A stretch of 64,000 bases of DNA from Arthrobacter crusticola (GTDB lineage: Bacteria > Actinomycetota > Actinomycetes > Actinomycetales > Micrococcaceae), in the NCBI RefSeq assembly GCF_004357995.1, contig NZ_SMTK01000001.1, positions 682,001 through 746,000 of the forward strand, written 5' to 3'. Shown piece by piece: positions 1 to 8,014 of this stretch; the first letter of the stretch is position 1; each line of letters opens with the position of its first letter. A model generated the notes under the pieces. The model did not search any database and was not told where the DNA came from. It worked only from the letters and a program-made list of their open reading frames with translations. The position numbers and the translations under genes were made by a program.

Positions 1-108
1 CCGAGCGTCATCTCCGGAAAAGTGGACCGGCTGACCGCCTCCGCTCCGCGGCTCCTTCCGCGCCGGGCCGTTGCGCGCCTGGCCGGGGCGGTCACCGGAC
101 GGAGGTAG
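1..108 (+). CDS. 3' end of a probable short-chain dehydrogenase (partial)
   Basis: Frame 1 is open from the first base to a TAG at 106-108 and encodes 35 residues. The tail is rich in Arg, Ala and Leu, with a 'LLPRRAVARLAG' stretch. This resembles the extreme C-terminus of NAD(P)-dependent short-chain dehydrogenases of the kind that end in a basic amphipathic helix; that match is from memory of the family and is the only functional clue. The catalytic and Rossmann parts lie outside the window. The gene converges on the hypothetical gene that ends at 157, leaving a 48-base gap with no clear terminator. Confidence 0.45.
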   Translation, partial: PSVISGKVDRLTASAPRLLPRRAVARLAGAVTGRR

Positions 109-156
109 GGCCCGGTTCCCCGGGCGGGATCCGCACCGGGCGCTGACAGGCCCGGG

Positions 157-1047
157 TCAGGTCTGCGGTGGAGCGTGCCGCCGGTTGATTCGGTCCCCCT
201 CGGAGGTCAGATCGGAACCGGGATCCACACCGAGGGCCTCGAGGACGGAGTCGGCCAGCACCGCGTCGATGAAGGCTCGCGTCCCGCCGACGATCGTGGA
301 ATCGAAGTCGATCTCCGAACTGACGAACCAGGCCCGGTCACCGGGCCAGATGAGCTGGGGCATCGGACCGGGGATGCCGCCGGACCAGCCGATGCCTGAC
401 CGCAGCGGCCAGGCGGGATCGGTCAGCTCGTCGGCGGTGGCGTCGAGCAGGATGTAGCGCCGGCCGGGCAGCTCAAGGTACGGGCCTCCGGCCAGGGCAA
501 GGGCGACCGCGGGGTCAACCGCCGCGGCGTGGGCGGATTCGACCTCGTCGCGGTCCGCCCTTCGTTCCCGGTCCGAAGCGCCTGCCCGGGTGAAAGCCAC
601 CAGATCCACACCGGCCACGTCCCAGCCGGACCACAGCCCGAGGGTGAGCGGCCCCGCTGGCGTGGCCGCCCCGCGCGCCACTGTCATCAGCACGGCCAGG
701 AGCTCCGGTTCCAGGTACCCGAGGGCGGGCGCGTCGAGGTCCCAGCCTCCGGGGAGTCGAACGGTGTCGTCCGTGCCGCCTGCAATGCCGGCCCACTGCA
801 CCTCCGGGTGCATCACCGCCCCCGTGTACGCGGCAACTCGCGCCCAGGACCATCGGGCGGGCCCGGCAGGAAGCCCCGCACGGGAGCTGGTGGAGGCCGG
901 TCGCCCGTAATGGGTGGCCCGGGGCGGGTGGAGGATCCGCGCATACGCCTCGAAACCGGCGGGCACCACACTGCCGACCGAGCCCGCCCGTCCTGTCAGC
1001 CGGGGGCCGATCCAGCCCCCGCGCCCTGTCTCCCCCGACCACTGCAT
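157..1047 (-). CDS. Conserved hypothetical protein, about 296 aa
   Basis: I do not recognise a named family. The product is a soluble-looking protein rich in Trp, Gly and Pro, with no signal peptide or membrane segment. A central segment 'DAPALGYLEPELLAVLM' and a later acidic stretch have the look of conserved actinobacterial hypotheticals. The frame stays open upstream to 1353, but the part beyond 1047 crosses the region that must hold the promoter of the divergent HAD gene and has poor coding character, so the ATG at 1047 is preferred. No strong Shine-Dalgarno sequence precedes it, so the start is uncertain. It is divergently oriented from the phosphorylase operon. Confidence 0.6.
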   Translation of the reverse strand: MQWSGETGRGGWIGPRLTGRAGSVGSVVPAGFEAYARILHPPRATHYGRPASTSSRAGLPAGPARWSWARVAAYTGAVMHPEVQWAGIAGGTDDTVRLPGGWDLDAPALGYLEPELLAVLMTVARGAATPAGPLTLGLWSGWDVAGVDLVAFTRAGASDRERRADRDEVESAHAAAVDPAVALALAGGPYLELPGRRYILLDATADELTDPAWPLRSGIGWSGGIPGPMPQLIWPGDRAWFVSSEIDFDSTIVGGTRAFIDAVLADSVLEALGVDPGSDLTSEGDRINRRHAPPQT

Positions 1048-1322
1048 AGGGAGATCGTGCCATACGGATGACTTCCCGCCCCGGACGCGGAGGGGTTGGC
1101 TCCACTTCAAATACGTAACACGTCTATCGAAGTAGAACGACCTGTCTGTATAGTGGACACCAGAACGCAGCTCAGAATTTCCCTGCCGTTTACTGAGGGT
1201 CTCACTGCTGAAGGATTTTCCATGGATGCCACCGGCTTCCACACAGCACCGCAGCTTCCAGTGCGCCACGGGCCCGGACCGCTCCCCCGCAGTGCACCAG
1301 CCCGGACGGGCACGGCACGGCC

Positions 1323-2045
1323 ATGAAGGCCCTCTATTCCTGGGCAGACGCATCGGCGGTGCTGTTCGACCTCGATGGAGTCCTCACCCCCACCGCCGAG
1401 GTGCACGAGACCGCCTGGCGTGAGCTGTTCGAAGGCTATCTGGCCCGCTGGCCGGATCGCCGGCCCTACAGCGGCAGCGACTACTTCGACCACATCGACG
1501 GGAAGCCCCGTTTCGACGGGGTGCGCGACTTCCTCGCCTCCCGCAGGATCGTTCTGCCCGAGGGCGCCGCCGACGACGACCCGGCAATGAACACCGTCTC
1601 CGGGCTGGGCAACCGCAAGAACAGGCTCTTCAACGACATCGTCGCCTCCCGCGGGGTGCGCCCCTTCACCGGGTCGGTGCGCTTTGTTCAAGCAGCCCAG
1701 CAGCGCGGCCTTCAGCTCGCGGTGGTCTCCTCCTCACGGAACGCCGCCGCAGTGCTCCGGGCTGCCGGACTTGAGATGTATTTCCCGGTCGTCGTTGACG
1801 GGACGGTCGCGGCCGGGGCGGGGCTCCCGGGCAAGCCCGATCCTGCGACCTATGAATTCGCCGCCGCCCTTCTGGGGCTGCCCACGGCGTCCTGCGTTGT
1901 GGTCGAGGACGCCGTCTCCGGCGTCCGCGCCGGCAGCGCAGGCCGCTTCCATTCGGTGATCGGCGTCGAACGCGGAGCCGGCAGGCAAAACCTGCTCGAC
2001 GCCGGCGCCACCCTGGTGGTTGATGACCTTGACCAACTCCTCTAG
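1323..2045 (+). CDS. HAD-superfamily beta-phosphoglucomutase-like hydrolase
   Basis: Predicted to interconvert beta-glucose 1-phosphate and glucose 6-phosphate. The N-terminal HAD motif FDLDGVL places the nucleophile and acid/base aspartates at D16 and D18. A helical cap follows, then the Ser motif (VVSSS), the Lys motif (GKPDP) and the acidic motif (VVEDAVSG). The 240-residue length suits the beta-phosphoglucomutase family. The gene lies 42 bases upstream of a GH65 phosphorylase, the classic partner that releases beta-glucose 1-phosphate from trehalose, maltose or kojibiose. The pairing supports the function more than the motifs alone do. Other HAD sugar phosphatases are possible. Confidence 0.85.
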   Translation: MKALYSWADASAVLFDLDGVLTPTAEVHETAWRELFEGYLARWPDRRPYSGSDYFDHIDGKPRFDGVRDFLASRRIVLPEGAADDDPAMNTVSGLGNRKNRLFNDIVASRGVRPFTGSVRFVQAAQQRGLQLAVVSSSRNAAAVLRAAGLEMYFPVVVDGTVAAGAGLPGKPDPATYEFAAALLGLPTASCVVVEDAVSGVRAGSAGRFHSVIGVERGAGRQNLLDAGATLVVDDLDQLL

Positions 2046-2087
2046 CACCGCGCTCCCCCGCCCACCGATACCGAAGGACTGTCGATC

Positions 2088-4508
2088 ATGGCACTGATTA
2101 ACGCCGACCGCGACCGTTTTCCCTGCCACCCTTGGCAGCTGGTGGAGACCTCCTCCCGGGCGGGCGACACCGGCGCGCTCGAGACAATCTTTTCGATCGG
2201 CAACGGCTTCCTGGGTGTGCGTGGAGCCCACTGGTCCGCGGCGGACTCGGAGCTGCCCGGCAGCTTCATCAACGGTTTCCATGAGACCTGGGACATCCAG
2301 CACGCGGAGAACGCCTTCGGTTTCGCCCGCACCGGGCAGCGCATCCTGTACGTGCCTGACGCCAACAACTTCACGGTCGTCATCGACGGCGAAACGCTCA
2401 CGCTCGCCGGCTCCGCGGTCGAGGACTACCGGCGCACCATCGACTTCACCACAGGCCTCTACGAGAGCCGGGTGACCTGGGCCTGCCGGTCCGGGGCCAC
2501 GGTCACCACCGTGGAGCGCCGGGCTGTGGGACAGCAGACGCGCGGCGGCCTGGCCATCACCCTCGAACTGACGACCGACCGGCAGGTCTCGGCGGACATC
2601 ACCTCCTCCATCGTGAACCGGCAGGACCAGCCGGCCGAGGACCATTCAAGCCACGATCCGCGCCGGTCCGGCCGGCACGCCGAACGGGTGCTGCTGCCGT
2701 TGCGGCTGGAGGGCAGCAACGGCTCCCTCCGGCTCGCCTGGGAGACATCCGAGTCCAAGCAGAAAATCGGCGTCGCCGTGGACCACCGGATCTCCGGGCC
2801 CCAGCAGCCGTTCACCACCCAGGCCGACCAGGACGAAAGCGCCGTCCGGTACGTGTTGGCGGTCGACGAAGGCGCTCCCCTCCTGCTTGAGAAAAGCGTC
2901 GCTTACGCCTTCACCGCCGCCGGTGACGGTTCCGACATCGAGGAGGCGGCGGAAGCGGCCCTGAAAAGCACGGCGGCGATCTTCGCCGAGAGCGAGGCCC
3001 ACTACCGGCGCTACTGGTCCACGGCCGATATCCGCATCGGTGGGCAGGAGGAACTCCAGCAGGCCGTGCGGTGGAATCTGTTCCAGCTGGAGCAGGCCAC
3101 GGCGCAGGCGGGAGTCGCCGGAATCCCGGCCAAGGGCGTGAGCGGGTCGGGTTATCAGGGCCACTATTTCTGGGACCAGGAGATCTACCTACTTCCCTTC
3201 CTCACCTATTCGAACCCCCGCGGCGCGCGGCAGGTGCTCGAGTTCCGCCACGCTCTCCTTCCCGAAGCCCGGATGCGCGCCGATGAACTGAACGTCGACG
3301 GCGCCCTGTTCCCCTGGCGCACCATCAACGGGCTGGAGGCCAGCGCCTACTACGCCTCCGGCACGGCCCAGTTCCACATCGGTGCGGCAATCGCCTTTGC
3401 CGCCAACCGGTACAGCTGGGCGAGCGGCGATACCGCCTTTCGACAGTCCGAGGGGGCCGACCTGATTATCGAGACGGCGCGGATGTGGATGTCCCTCGGA
3501 TTCTTCGGCAAGCGCGGAGCCTTCCACATCCACGGCGTCACCGGTCCCGACGAGTACACGGCGGTGGTGAACGACAACCTGTACACGAACGTCATGGCTC
3601 GATTCAACCTCCGCGCCGCCGCTGACCTTCAACACCCAGGCGTTGACGAAGGCGAACGGGAGTTGTGGCTGCACGCCGCCGCGCGCATGCAGATGCCCTA
3701 CGACGACACCCTCGAGGTGTACTCCCAGGACGCCGACTTCATGACCCTCGAGCCGTGGGACTGGTCCACTCCCCGCTCGCAGTATCCGCTGCTGCTTCAC
3801 TTCCACCCCCTGGTGATCTACCGCCACCAGGTGCTCAAGCAGGCGGACACGGTGCTCGCCATGTTCCTGCAGTGGCAGGACTTCACCGCCGAGGAGAAGC
3901 AGCGCGCGTTCGACTTCTACGATCCCATCACGACCGGGGACTCGACGCTGTCGGCCTGCGTCCAGGGCATTATGGCCGCGGAGGTCGGCTACGGCGACGT
4001 CGCACTGGCCCACTTCACCGATGCCGCCTTCATCGACCTTGACGACTCCCATGCGAACACCATCGACGGCGTCCACATCGCTGCCGCCGGTGGCGTGTGG
4101 CTGTCACTGGTCAACGGTTTCGCCGGTTTCCGCGATCAGGGTCCGGTACCCTACTTCGACCCGCGGCTGCCCGCGGCGTGGACCTCCCTGCAATTCCATC
4201 TGAAGCTCCGCGGCGGCACGCTGCGGGTCGCGCTGGTCCGGGGATCGATCACCCTGAGCTTCGACGGCGACGGCCCCCTCGACGTCCAGGTGCGGGACGA
4301 ACTGGTCTCCGTGGGCGCGCGGGAGGTGACGGTGATGCTGCCGGCCCGGGAGGCGCCGGTGCCCTCGGTGTTCCGCAGCAGCTTCCCGACTGCGGGCATG
4401 CCCATCGTGCAGGCGCGCCCCGCCGGCCAGGAGGTACCGTCAACCGGCCAGGAGGTACCGTCAACCGACCAGCAGGTACCGTCAACCGACCAGCAGGCTG
4501 CCCGCTGA
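2088..4508 (+). CDS. GH65 family glycosyl hydrolase/phosphorylase (trehalose/maltose/kojibiose phosphorylase type)
   Basis: An 806-residue cytosolic enzyme expected to cleave an alpha-glucodisaccharide with phosphate into beta-glucose 1-phosphate and glucose. The N-terminal beta-sandwich (about 1-280) begins with the family's 'IGNGFLGVRG' motif. The (alpha/alpha)6 barrel contains 'GHYFWDQEIYLLP' and the catalytic motif GPDEY at 486-490; E489 corresponds to the general acid of GH65 phosphorylases. A short C-terminal beta domain follows. The last ~27 residues are three tandem copies of a heptapeptide like GQEVPST, encoded by a 21-bp DNA repeat, and are probably a dispensable tail. Substrate identity cannot be decided from sequence by eye. 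It forms an operon with the upstream HAD mutase. Confidence 0.88.
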   Translation: MALINADRDRFPCHPWQLVETSSRAGDTGALETIFSIGNGFLGVRGAHWSAADSELPGSFINGFHETWDIQHAENAFGFARTGQRILYVPDANNFTVVIDGETLTLAGSAVEDYRRTIDFTTGLYESRVTWACRSGATVTTVERRAVGQQTRGGLAITLELTTDRQVSADITSSIVNRQDQPAEDHSSHDPRRSGRHAERVLLPLRLEGSNGSLRLAWETSESKQKIGVAVDHRISGPQQPFTTQADQDESAVRYVLAVDEGAPLLLEKSVAYAFTAAGDGSDIEEAAEAALKSTAAIFAESEAHYRRYWSTADIRIGGQEELQQAVRWNLFQLEQATAQAGVAGIPAKGVSGSGYQGHYFWDQEIYLLPFLTYSNPRGARQVLEFRHALLPEARMRADELNVDGALFPWRTINGLEASAYYASGTAQFHIGAAIAFAANRYSWASGDTAFRQSEGADLIIETARMWMSLGFFGKRGAFHIHGVTGPDEYTAVVNDNLYTNVMARFNLRAAADLQHPGVDEGERELWLHAAARMQMPYDDTLEVYSQDADFMTLEPWDWSTPRSQYPLLLHFHPLVIYRHQVLKQADTVLAMFLQWQDFTAEEKQRAFDFYDPITTGDSTLSACVQGIMAAEVGYGDVALAHFTDAAFIDLDDSHANTIDGVHIAAAGGVWLSLVNGFAGFRDQGPVPYFDPRLPAAWTSLQFHLKLRGGTLRVALVRGSITLSFDGDGPLDVQVRDELVSVGAREVTVMLPAREAPVPSVFRSSFPTAGMPIVQARPAGQEVPSTGQEVPSTDQQVPSTDQQAAR
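4423..4498 (+). repeat. 21-bp tandem repeat at the 3' end of the GH65 gene
   Basis: Unit CCGGCCAGGAGGTACCGTCAA begins at 4423 and 4444. A third unit at 4465 differs at two positions (G to A, G to C), and a partial fourth runs from 4486 to about 4498. The 21-bp period keeps the reading frame, so each unit adds seven residues to the phosphorylase C-terminus. Slippage-type expansion is likely. Confidence 0.9.
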
Positions 4509-4543
4509 CGCAGAAATCAGAGGCTCCCGGACGCTTCGGCACG

Positions 4544-4549
4544 TACAAT
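4544..4549 (+). promoter_or_regulatory. Possible -10 element (TACAAT) for the TetR gene
   Basis: TACAAT sits about 100 bases upstream of the TetR start, in the 141-base gap after the GH65 gene. No convincing -35 hexamer lies 16-18 bases upstream, so this is a weak candidate. Confidence 0.3.
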
Positions 4550-4649
4550 CGCAGATAGGAGCAAAGGCGGCCCATCGGGGCCGCGGACCGGATCGTCCGT
4601 AGAGCCCCAACCGCCGCCGCAGCCCCTCCTCCACGGGTTAGGAAATGCC

Positions 4650-5237
4650 ATGGCAATGCAGGTGGAGCTCGAGGAGCCCCGCGAACGAATCCTCTCTGCT
4701 GCGTACCGGCTCTTCATGAAGCGCGGCATCCGGGATGTGGGCGTCAATGAGCTGATCCGCGAGGCGGGCATCGCCAAGGCGACCTTCTACTACCACTTCC
4801 CGTCGAAGGACGACCTGGTCCTCGCCTTCCTCGCCCGCCGGGAGGAGCTTTTCACCGACGGCTACCTCGTCGCCGAATCAACGCGGCGGGGGACCACCCC
4901 CGAGGAGCGGCTGCTCGCCATCTTCGACGTCCTCGACGAGTGGTTCCACCGGCCGGACTATGAGTCCTGTTCCTACATCAAGGTCCTGTTCGAGCTGGGA
5001 TACAGCCACCCGCTGGGCCGCGCCAGCGCCGAATACCTTGCGAAGATGCGGGTGGGTGTCCAGACCCTCGCCGGGGAGGCCGGCCTGACCGACCCCGAGG
5101 GCTTCGCCCATGCCTGGGTGTTGCTGATGAAGGGCGCCGTCGTGGCGGCCGCCGAGTCCGACCTTCGCGCCGCCCAGCGGGCCATGCCGCTGGCGCGGTG
5201 GCTGATCGACCAGCACCAGTTGGCCGTCCGGGTCTGA
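4650..5237 (+). CDS. TetR/AcrR family transcriptional regulator
   Basis: A 195-residue dimeric repressor-type protein. Residues about 10-55 form the TetR helix-turn-helix, with the hallmark recognition helix 'AGIAKATFYYHFPSKDDL'. The rest is an all-helical ligand-binding domain of a type often seen with a 'SCSYIKVLFELG' segment. The ATG at 4650 follows AGGAAATGCC, a usable ribosome binding site. The ligand is unknown. A perfect palindrome at 5328-5351, just downstream and in front of the SRPBCC gene, is a plausible binding site, which would make that gene its target; this is inference from proximity. Confidence 0.88.
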   Translation: MAMQVELEEPRERILSAAYRLFMKRGIRDVGVNELIREAGIAKATFYYHFPSKDDLVLAFLARREELFTDGYLVAESTRRGTTPEERLLAIFDVLDEWFHRPDYESCSYIKVLFELGYSHPLGRASAEYLAKMRVGVQTLAGEAGLTDPEGFAHAWVLLMKGAVVAAAESDLRAAQRAMPLARWLIDQHQLAVRV

Positions 5238-5315
5238 GCGGAAACGCCCCTCCGGCGCCCCGGTAGGCGCCGTGGCGGAGCACCATGCCCTAGCAACGGC
5301 TCCCGGGCGAATGTA

Positions 5316-5330
5316 TAGTAAGCATACTGA
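5316..5330 (+). promoter_or_regulatory. Palindromic motif TAGTAAGCATACTGA, one of two similar sites in the window
   Basis: The motif overlaps a TATAGT -10-like hexamer (5314-5319) in front of the SRPBCC gene. The reverse complement of the recQ upstream site at 24704-24718 reads TAGTAAGCCTACTTA and matches it at 13 of 15 positions. Both are close to two-fold symmetric, as expected of a dimeric regulator's operator. The regulator is unknown. Confidence 0.45.
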
Positions 5331-5351
5331 CGAATCGTCACCGATTCGTCA
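5328..5351 (+). promoter_or_regulatory. Perfect 10-bp-arm inverted repeat upstream of the SRPBCC gene (candidate operator)
   Basis: Arms TGACGAATCG (5328-5337) and CGATTCGTCA (5342-5351) are perfectly complementary around a 4-base centre. The site starts 28 bases before the SRPBCC start codon. It lies just after a TATAGT hexamer, so it would cover the transcription start. Operator for the adjacent TetR protein is the simplest reading; an mRNA hairpin is the alternative. Confidence 0.6.
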
Positions 5352-5378
5352 CCGCCCGTTCCGATCGAAGGAGACACT

Positions 5379-6248
5379 ATGAGCACGAAGGTCGAAAAGC
5401 GCATCCTGGTAAACGTGCCGGTGAGCACCGCCTACAACCAGTGGACCCAGTTTGAGGACTTCCCCCAGTTCATGGGCGGCATCAAGAGTGTGACGCAGCT
5501 GAGCGACGACCGACTCGAATGGGTGGCCGAGATCGGCGGAATCCGGCGCCAGTGGGAGGCAAGGATTCTGGAGCAGGTGCCGGACCGCAAGGTCTCGTGG
5601 GCGGCCACCGAGGGAGCCACCAACGCCGGTTCAGTCACCTTCGAGGACGTCGGAGGTGGCCAGACCTCCGTCACCCTGTTCCTTGAGTACGAACCCGAAG
5701 GAATCGTGGAAAAGGTCGGCGACAAGCTGAACGTCGTCGAGAAGCAGGCAGAAGGCGACCTTGAGCGGTTCAAGGCCTTCATCGAGTCCGAAGGGTATGC
5801 AAGCGGCGCCTGGCGCGGATCCGTCAATGAAGGCGGCGCCGTCGGGACCCCCGGCGTTGAGCACGCGGCCGAATCCCGCGGCGACTCCGGCAAGGCAGGT
5901 GTCTCGGGCAAGGTCGTGGCCGGAGCCGTGGGTCTTGCCGCCGCCGCAGCGGTCGGTGCTGCCGCGGCCGGGCGCAGCAAGGACTCCGAAACGGAGGTGG
6001 ACCAGACGGCCACCCCGGTCACGCCGGTCACTACGACTCCCGTCACCGGGAGCGTGGGCGCTCCGACCGTGGTTTCCTCTGATGAGGTCGCCGACCGGGA
6101 CGTGTCCACGCCCTTCGACCAGACCAACGGCCTGGCCGATGTGGACGGCGACTCCGACGGGACCGCGCAGAGCGACACCACAAGTGCGGCGGACCGCCTG
6201 ACGGACCGCGGCGACGATCCGCTCCGTGGGGACGGTCCGGTCCGCTGA
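5379..6248 (+). CDS. SRPBCC (polyketide cyclase/dehydrase-like) protein with low-complexity C-terminal tail
   Basis: Residues 1-145 form an SRPBCC/START-like lipid- or ligand-binding domain of the 'cyclase/dehydrase' type; typical segments are 'PVSTAYNQWTQFEDFPQFM' and the closing helix 'EGDLERFKAFIE'. A linker follows, then an Ala/Gly/Val-rich hydrophobic stretch (about 178-197) that could be one membrane helix. The last ~90 residues are acidic, Thr/Ser/Asp-rich and probably disordered. Such proteins are common in actinobacteria near general stress genes, but the ligand is unknown. The start has a GAAGGAGA ribosome binding site. Upstream lies a strong palindrome; downstream is a terminator hairpin. 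Confidence 0.8.
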   Translation: MSTKVEKRILVNVPVSTAYNQWTQFEDFPQFMGGIKSVTQLSDDRLEWVAEIGGIRRQWEARILEQVPDRKVSWAATEGATNAGSVTFEDVGGGQTSVTLFLEYEPEGIVEKVGDKLNVVEKQAEGDLERFKAFIESEGYASGAWRGSVNEGGAVGTPGVEHAAESRGDSGKAGVSGKVVAGAVGLAAAAAVGAAAAGRSKDSETEVDQTATPVTPVTTTPVTGSVGAPTVVSSDEVADRDVSTPFDQTNGLADVDGDSDGTAQSDTTSAADRLTDRGDDPLRGDGPVR

Positions 6249-6280
6249 CCGAGCTCCCGCCCTCCAGGGGGAGACACCAT

Positions 6281-6313
6281 GAAGCCCGCGGCCGCCCGGC
6301 CGCGGGCTTCTTG
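6281..6313 (+). terminator. Rho-independent terminator after the SRPBCC gene
   Basis: A perfect 14-bp stem (GAAGCCCGCGGCCG, 6281-6294, with its complement 6297-6310) has only 2 unpaired bases annotated at the apex and is followed by TTG. It lies 33 bases after the stop codon. Confidence 0.8.
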
Positions 6314-6381
6314 TGTCCGCGGGCCCGCACCGCCTAGGCTGACGCCACATCGACCCCTGAGAAAGCGCGGGCGCACACGCC

Positions 6382-6813
6382 ATGGCAGAGAACAAGACCC
6401 AGCCGACCGACATCGATCCGGCGGCCTTCGTTGAGGGCGTTCCGAACGCCTCCCGCCGGCGCGACGGACTGGCGCTGCTGGCCCTCATGCAGGAGGTGAC
6501 CGGCGCCCCGCCTGTCATGTGGGGGCCCTCGATGGTGGGCTTCGGCCGGTACTCCTACCGCTATGCCTCGGGCCGCGAGGGTGACGCGCTTGCCGTCGGG
6601 TTCTCGCCACGCAGTTCGGCCCTGGTCCTCTACGGGTTGACCGACGCCCCGGAAGCGGCCGGGCTGCTGGAGCGCCTCGGGCCCCACCGCACCAGCGTGG
6701 CGTGCCTCTACGTCTCCTCGCTGGCCAAAGTGGACCTGGGCGTCCTTGAGGAACTGATCCGCATTGGATACACCCACATGACCACTACCGATTTCACCGT
6801 TCCGCCGGCCTGA
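6382..6813 (+). CDS. DUF1801 domain protein
   Basis: A 143-residue protein of the DUF1801/YdhG-like fold, with 'RRDGLALLALMQEVTGAPPVMWGPSMVGFGRYSYRY' near the N-terminus split over the family's two conserved helices and the 'YLYVSSLAKVDLGVLEELI' type C-terminal half. The family is small and cytosolic, and its biochemical role is not settled; some members are called iron-chaperone-like. A TAGGCT -10-like hexamer lies at about 6335, giving a short leader. Two other DUF1801-type genes (9927 and 63506) occur in this window. It is convergent with the GDSL gene. Confidence 0.8.
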   Translation: MAENKTQPTDIDPAAFVEGVPNASRRRDGLALLALMQEVTGAPPVMWGPSMVGFGRYSYRYASGREGDALAVGFSPRSSALVLYGLTDAPEAAGLLERLGPHRTSVACLYVSSLAKVDLGVLEELIRIGYTHMTTTDFTVPPA

Positions 6814-6850
6814 GCCGACCCGGAGCGCACTGCGGCGGCCGACCGGAGCC

Positions 6851-7501
6851 TCAAACCACCACGGCGGACCGCGGCAGATCCGGGTTCGTCAGGAGGGACG
6901 CTACGGCGCGCGCGATCTTTGCCCCGCCCTGGACCGACGGCTCGATCGGGTTGGCGTAATCGGCGTCCTCGTCGCAGATCAGGCGCAGATCGATCAGGGG
7001 CACCCGGCGCGAGAAGGCCGCCCGCGTGATGCAGTCGTTGAACACTGCAAGCGCGGTGCGGATGACCGGCTGGTTGGGCTCACCCGGGGGCGTGTCATAG
7101 ATCGTGCACACCGCCACGGGAAGGTCCACCGCCGTCACTGCCTCAAGCATCGCGTCGTAGGCGGCGGCGAACTGCCGCTGGGCAGCGCTCAGCCGCACCA
7201 GCGCGGCGGCAACGGTGGCCACCTTCTCGTCGAGTAGGTAGGCGGACTGAAGCGCGTCGTTGCCTCCAACGCTGACCACCAAATGCGTGGCGTCGGACGG
7301 CAGGGACCGGAGCTGGCGCTTGACGCCGGCGATCACCTCCCCGTCGACCGCCAGCAGGGAAGCCCGCCAGTCCGGCGGGAGGGCACCGCGGAGCTGCCGC
7401 ACCACATCCGGGCCGCCCGGGACATAGGCGGCGTTGTCGAAGATCGAGTCACCGAGCAGTACGGCATGACCCGCCGAACCATGCGTATTCCTTGCCGGCA
7501 T
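6851..7501 (-). CDS. SGNH/GDSL-family hydrolase
   Basis: A 216-residue putative esterase. Block I is present as 'VLLGDSIFDN', giving the nucleophile Ser, and the oxyanion block III as 'VSVGGNDA'. The region where block V usually supplies the catalytic Asp and His reads 'NPIEPSVQGGAKIA' and has no His, so either the catalytic machinery is rearranged or the protein is not a canonical hydrolase. I recall this variant ending as shared by a subfamily, not as a one-off mutation. No signal peptide is visible, so it is probably cytosolic. Convergent with the DUF1801 gene. Confidence 0.78.
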   Translation of the reverse strand: MPARNTHGSAGHAVLLGDSIFDNAAYVPGGPDVVRQLRGALPPDWRASLLAVDGEVIAGVKRQLRSLPSDATHLVVSVGGNDALQSAYLLDEKVATVAAALVRLSAAQRQFAAAYDAMLEAVTAVDLPVAVCTIYDTPPGEPNQPVIRTALAVFNDCITRAAFSRRVPLIDLRLICDEDADYANPIEPSVQGGAKIARAVASLLTNPDLPRSAVVV

Positions 7502-7743
7502 GCCGCCAATCTATCAAGAAGGCCCGGCCGCGGTGGCGCGAATCGGGCGGCGGCCGGGTGGCGCACCAACGCCTGACCCTGCGGCTGAAATCCCTGCGGC
7601 CGTCACCCGGGCGGGCGCCATCCGGCCGGGTCCCCGGGAGCCAGAGGACCCGGGAATTTTGTGTATGGGCAAATAGTTAGGACACTAAGTAAACCAGGAC
7701 GCCGCGGTTCCGCCGCGGGATGGCTGATTGGAAGGATTCGAGG

Positions 7744-7959
7744 ATGGCGCGCAGAGACGGTTTTGCTGTTCGGTTCATGGGAATCACGGGAAAGCTGCGG
7801 ATGTTCTTCGGGCCGGCGCAGCAGGGCTCGGTGGCCGGGCCCGTTGTGTACCGCGACGACGCCGCCCAGCAGCAGCGCCAGCGTCAGCTCCAGCAGTGGG
7901 AAGTGGTGCGCAACCTCGACGGGTCCACCTACCTGGTGAACCGCTCCCCCGAAGACTGA
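7744..7959 (+). CDS. Small hypothetical protein, 71 aa
   Basis: A short basic N-terminal half precedes a Gln-rich segment ('AAQQQRQRQLQQWEVV') and a 'DGSTYLV' strand. I do not recognise a family. The ATG at 7744 is chosen over 7720 because GGAAGGA (7730-7736) lies 7 bases before it. A TAGTTAG...CTAAGTA imperfect palindrome lies upstream at about 7674-7692. It is followed 55 bases later by the VOC gene, which has its own promoter. Confidence 0.65.
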   Translation: MARRDGFAVRFMGITGKLRMFFGPAQQGSVAGPVVYRDDAAQQQRQRQLQQWEVVRNLDGSTYLVNRSPED

Positions 7960-7979
7960 GGCAGCTCTGCCGCTTCCCC

Positions 7980-8014
7980 TTGCTGCGCCGCTCAAAGCGG
8001 CATAGGTTCCCCCC
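7980..8014 (+). promoter_or_regulatory. Promoter of the VOC gene, leaderless type
   Basis: TTGCTG at 7980-7985 and TAGGTT at 8003-8008 are separated by exactly 17 bases. Only six bases separate the -10 hexamer from the ATG at 8015, so transcription should start at or next to the start codon. Confidence 0.6.

Noticed and set aside
1048-1353. Extension of the hypothetical minus-strand gene to an ATG at 1353
   Set aside because: It would overlap the start of the divergent HAD gene and cover its promoter; the extra ~100 residues are rich in Arg, Cys and Trp with no coding character.
4423-4498. CRISPR array
   Set aside because: The units are contiguous with no spacers and keep a reading frame; no cas genes are present.
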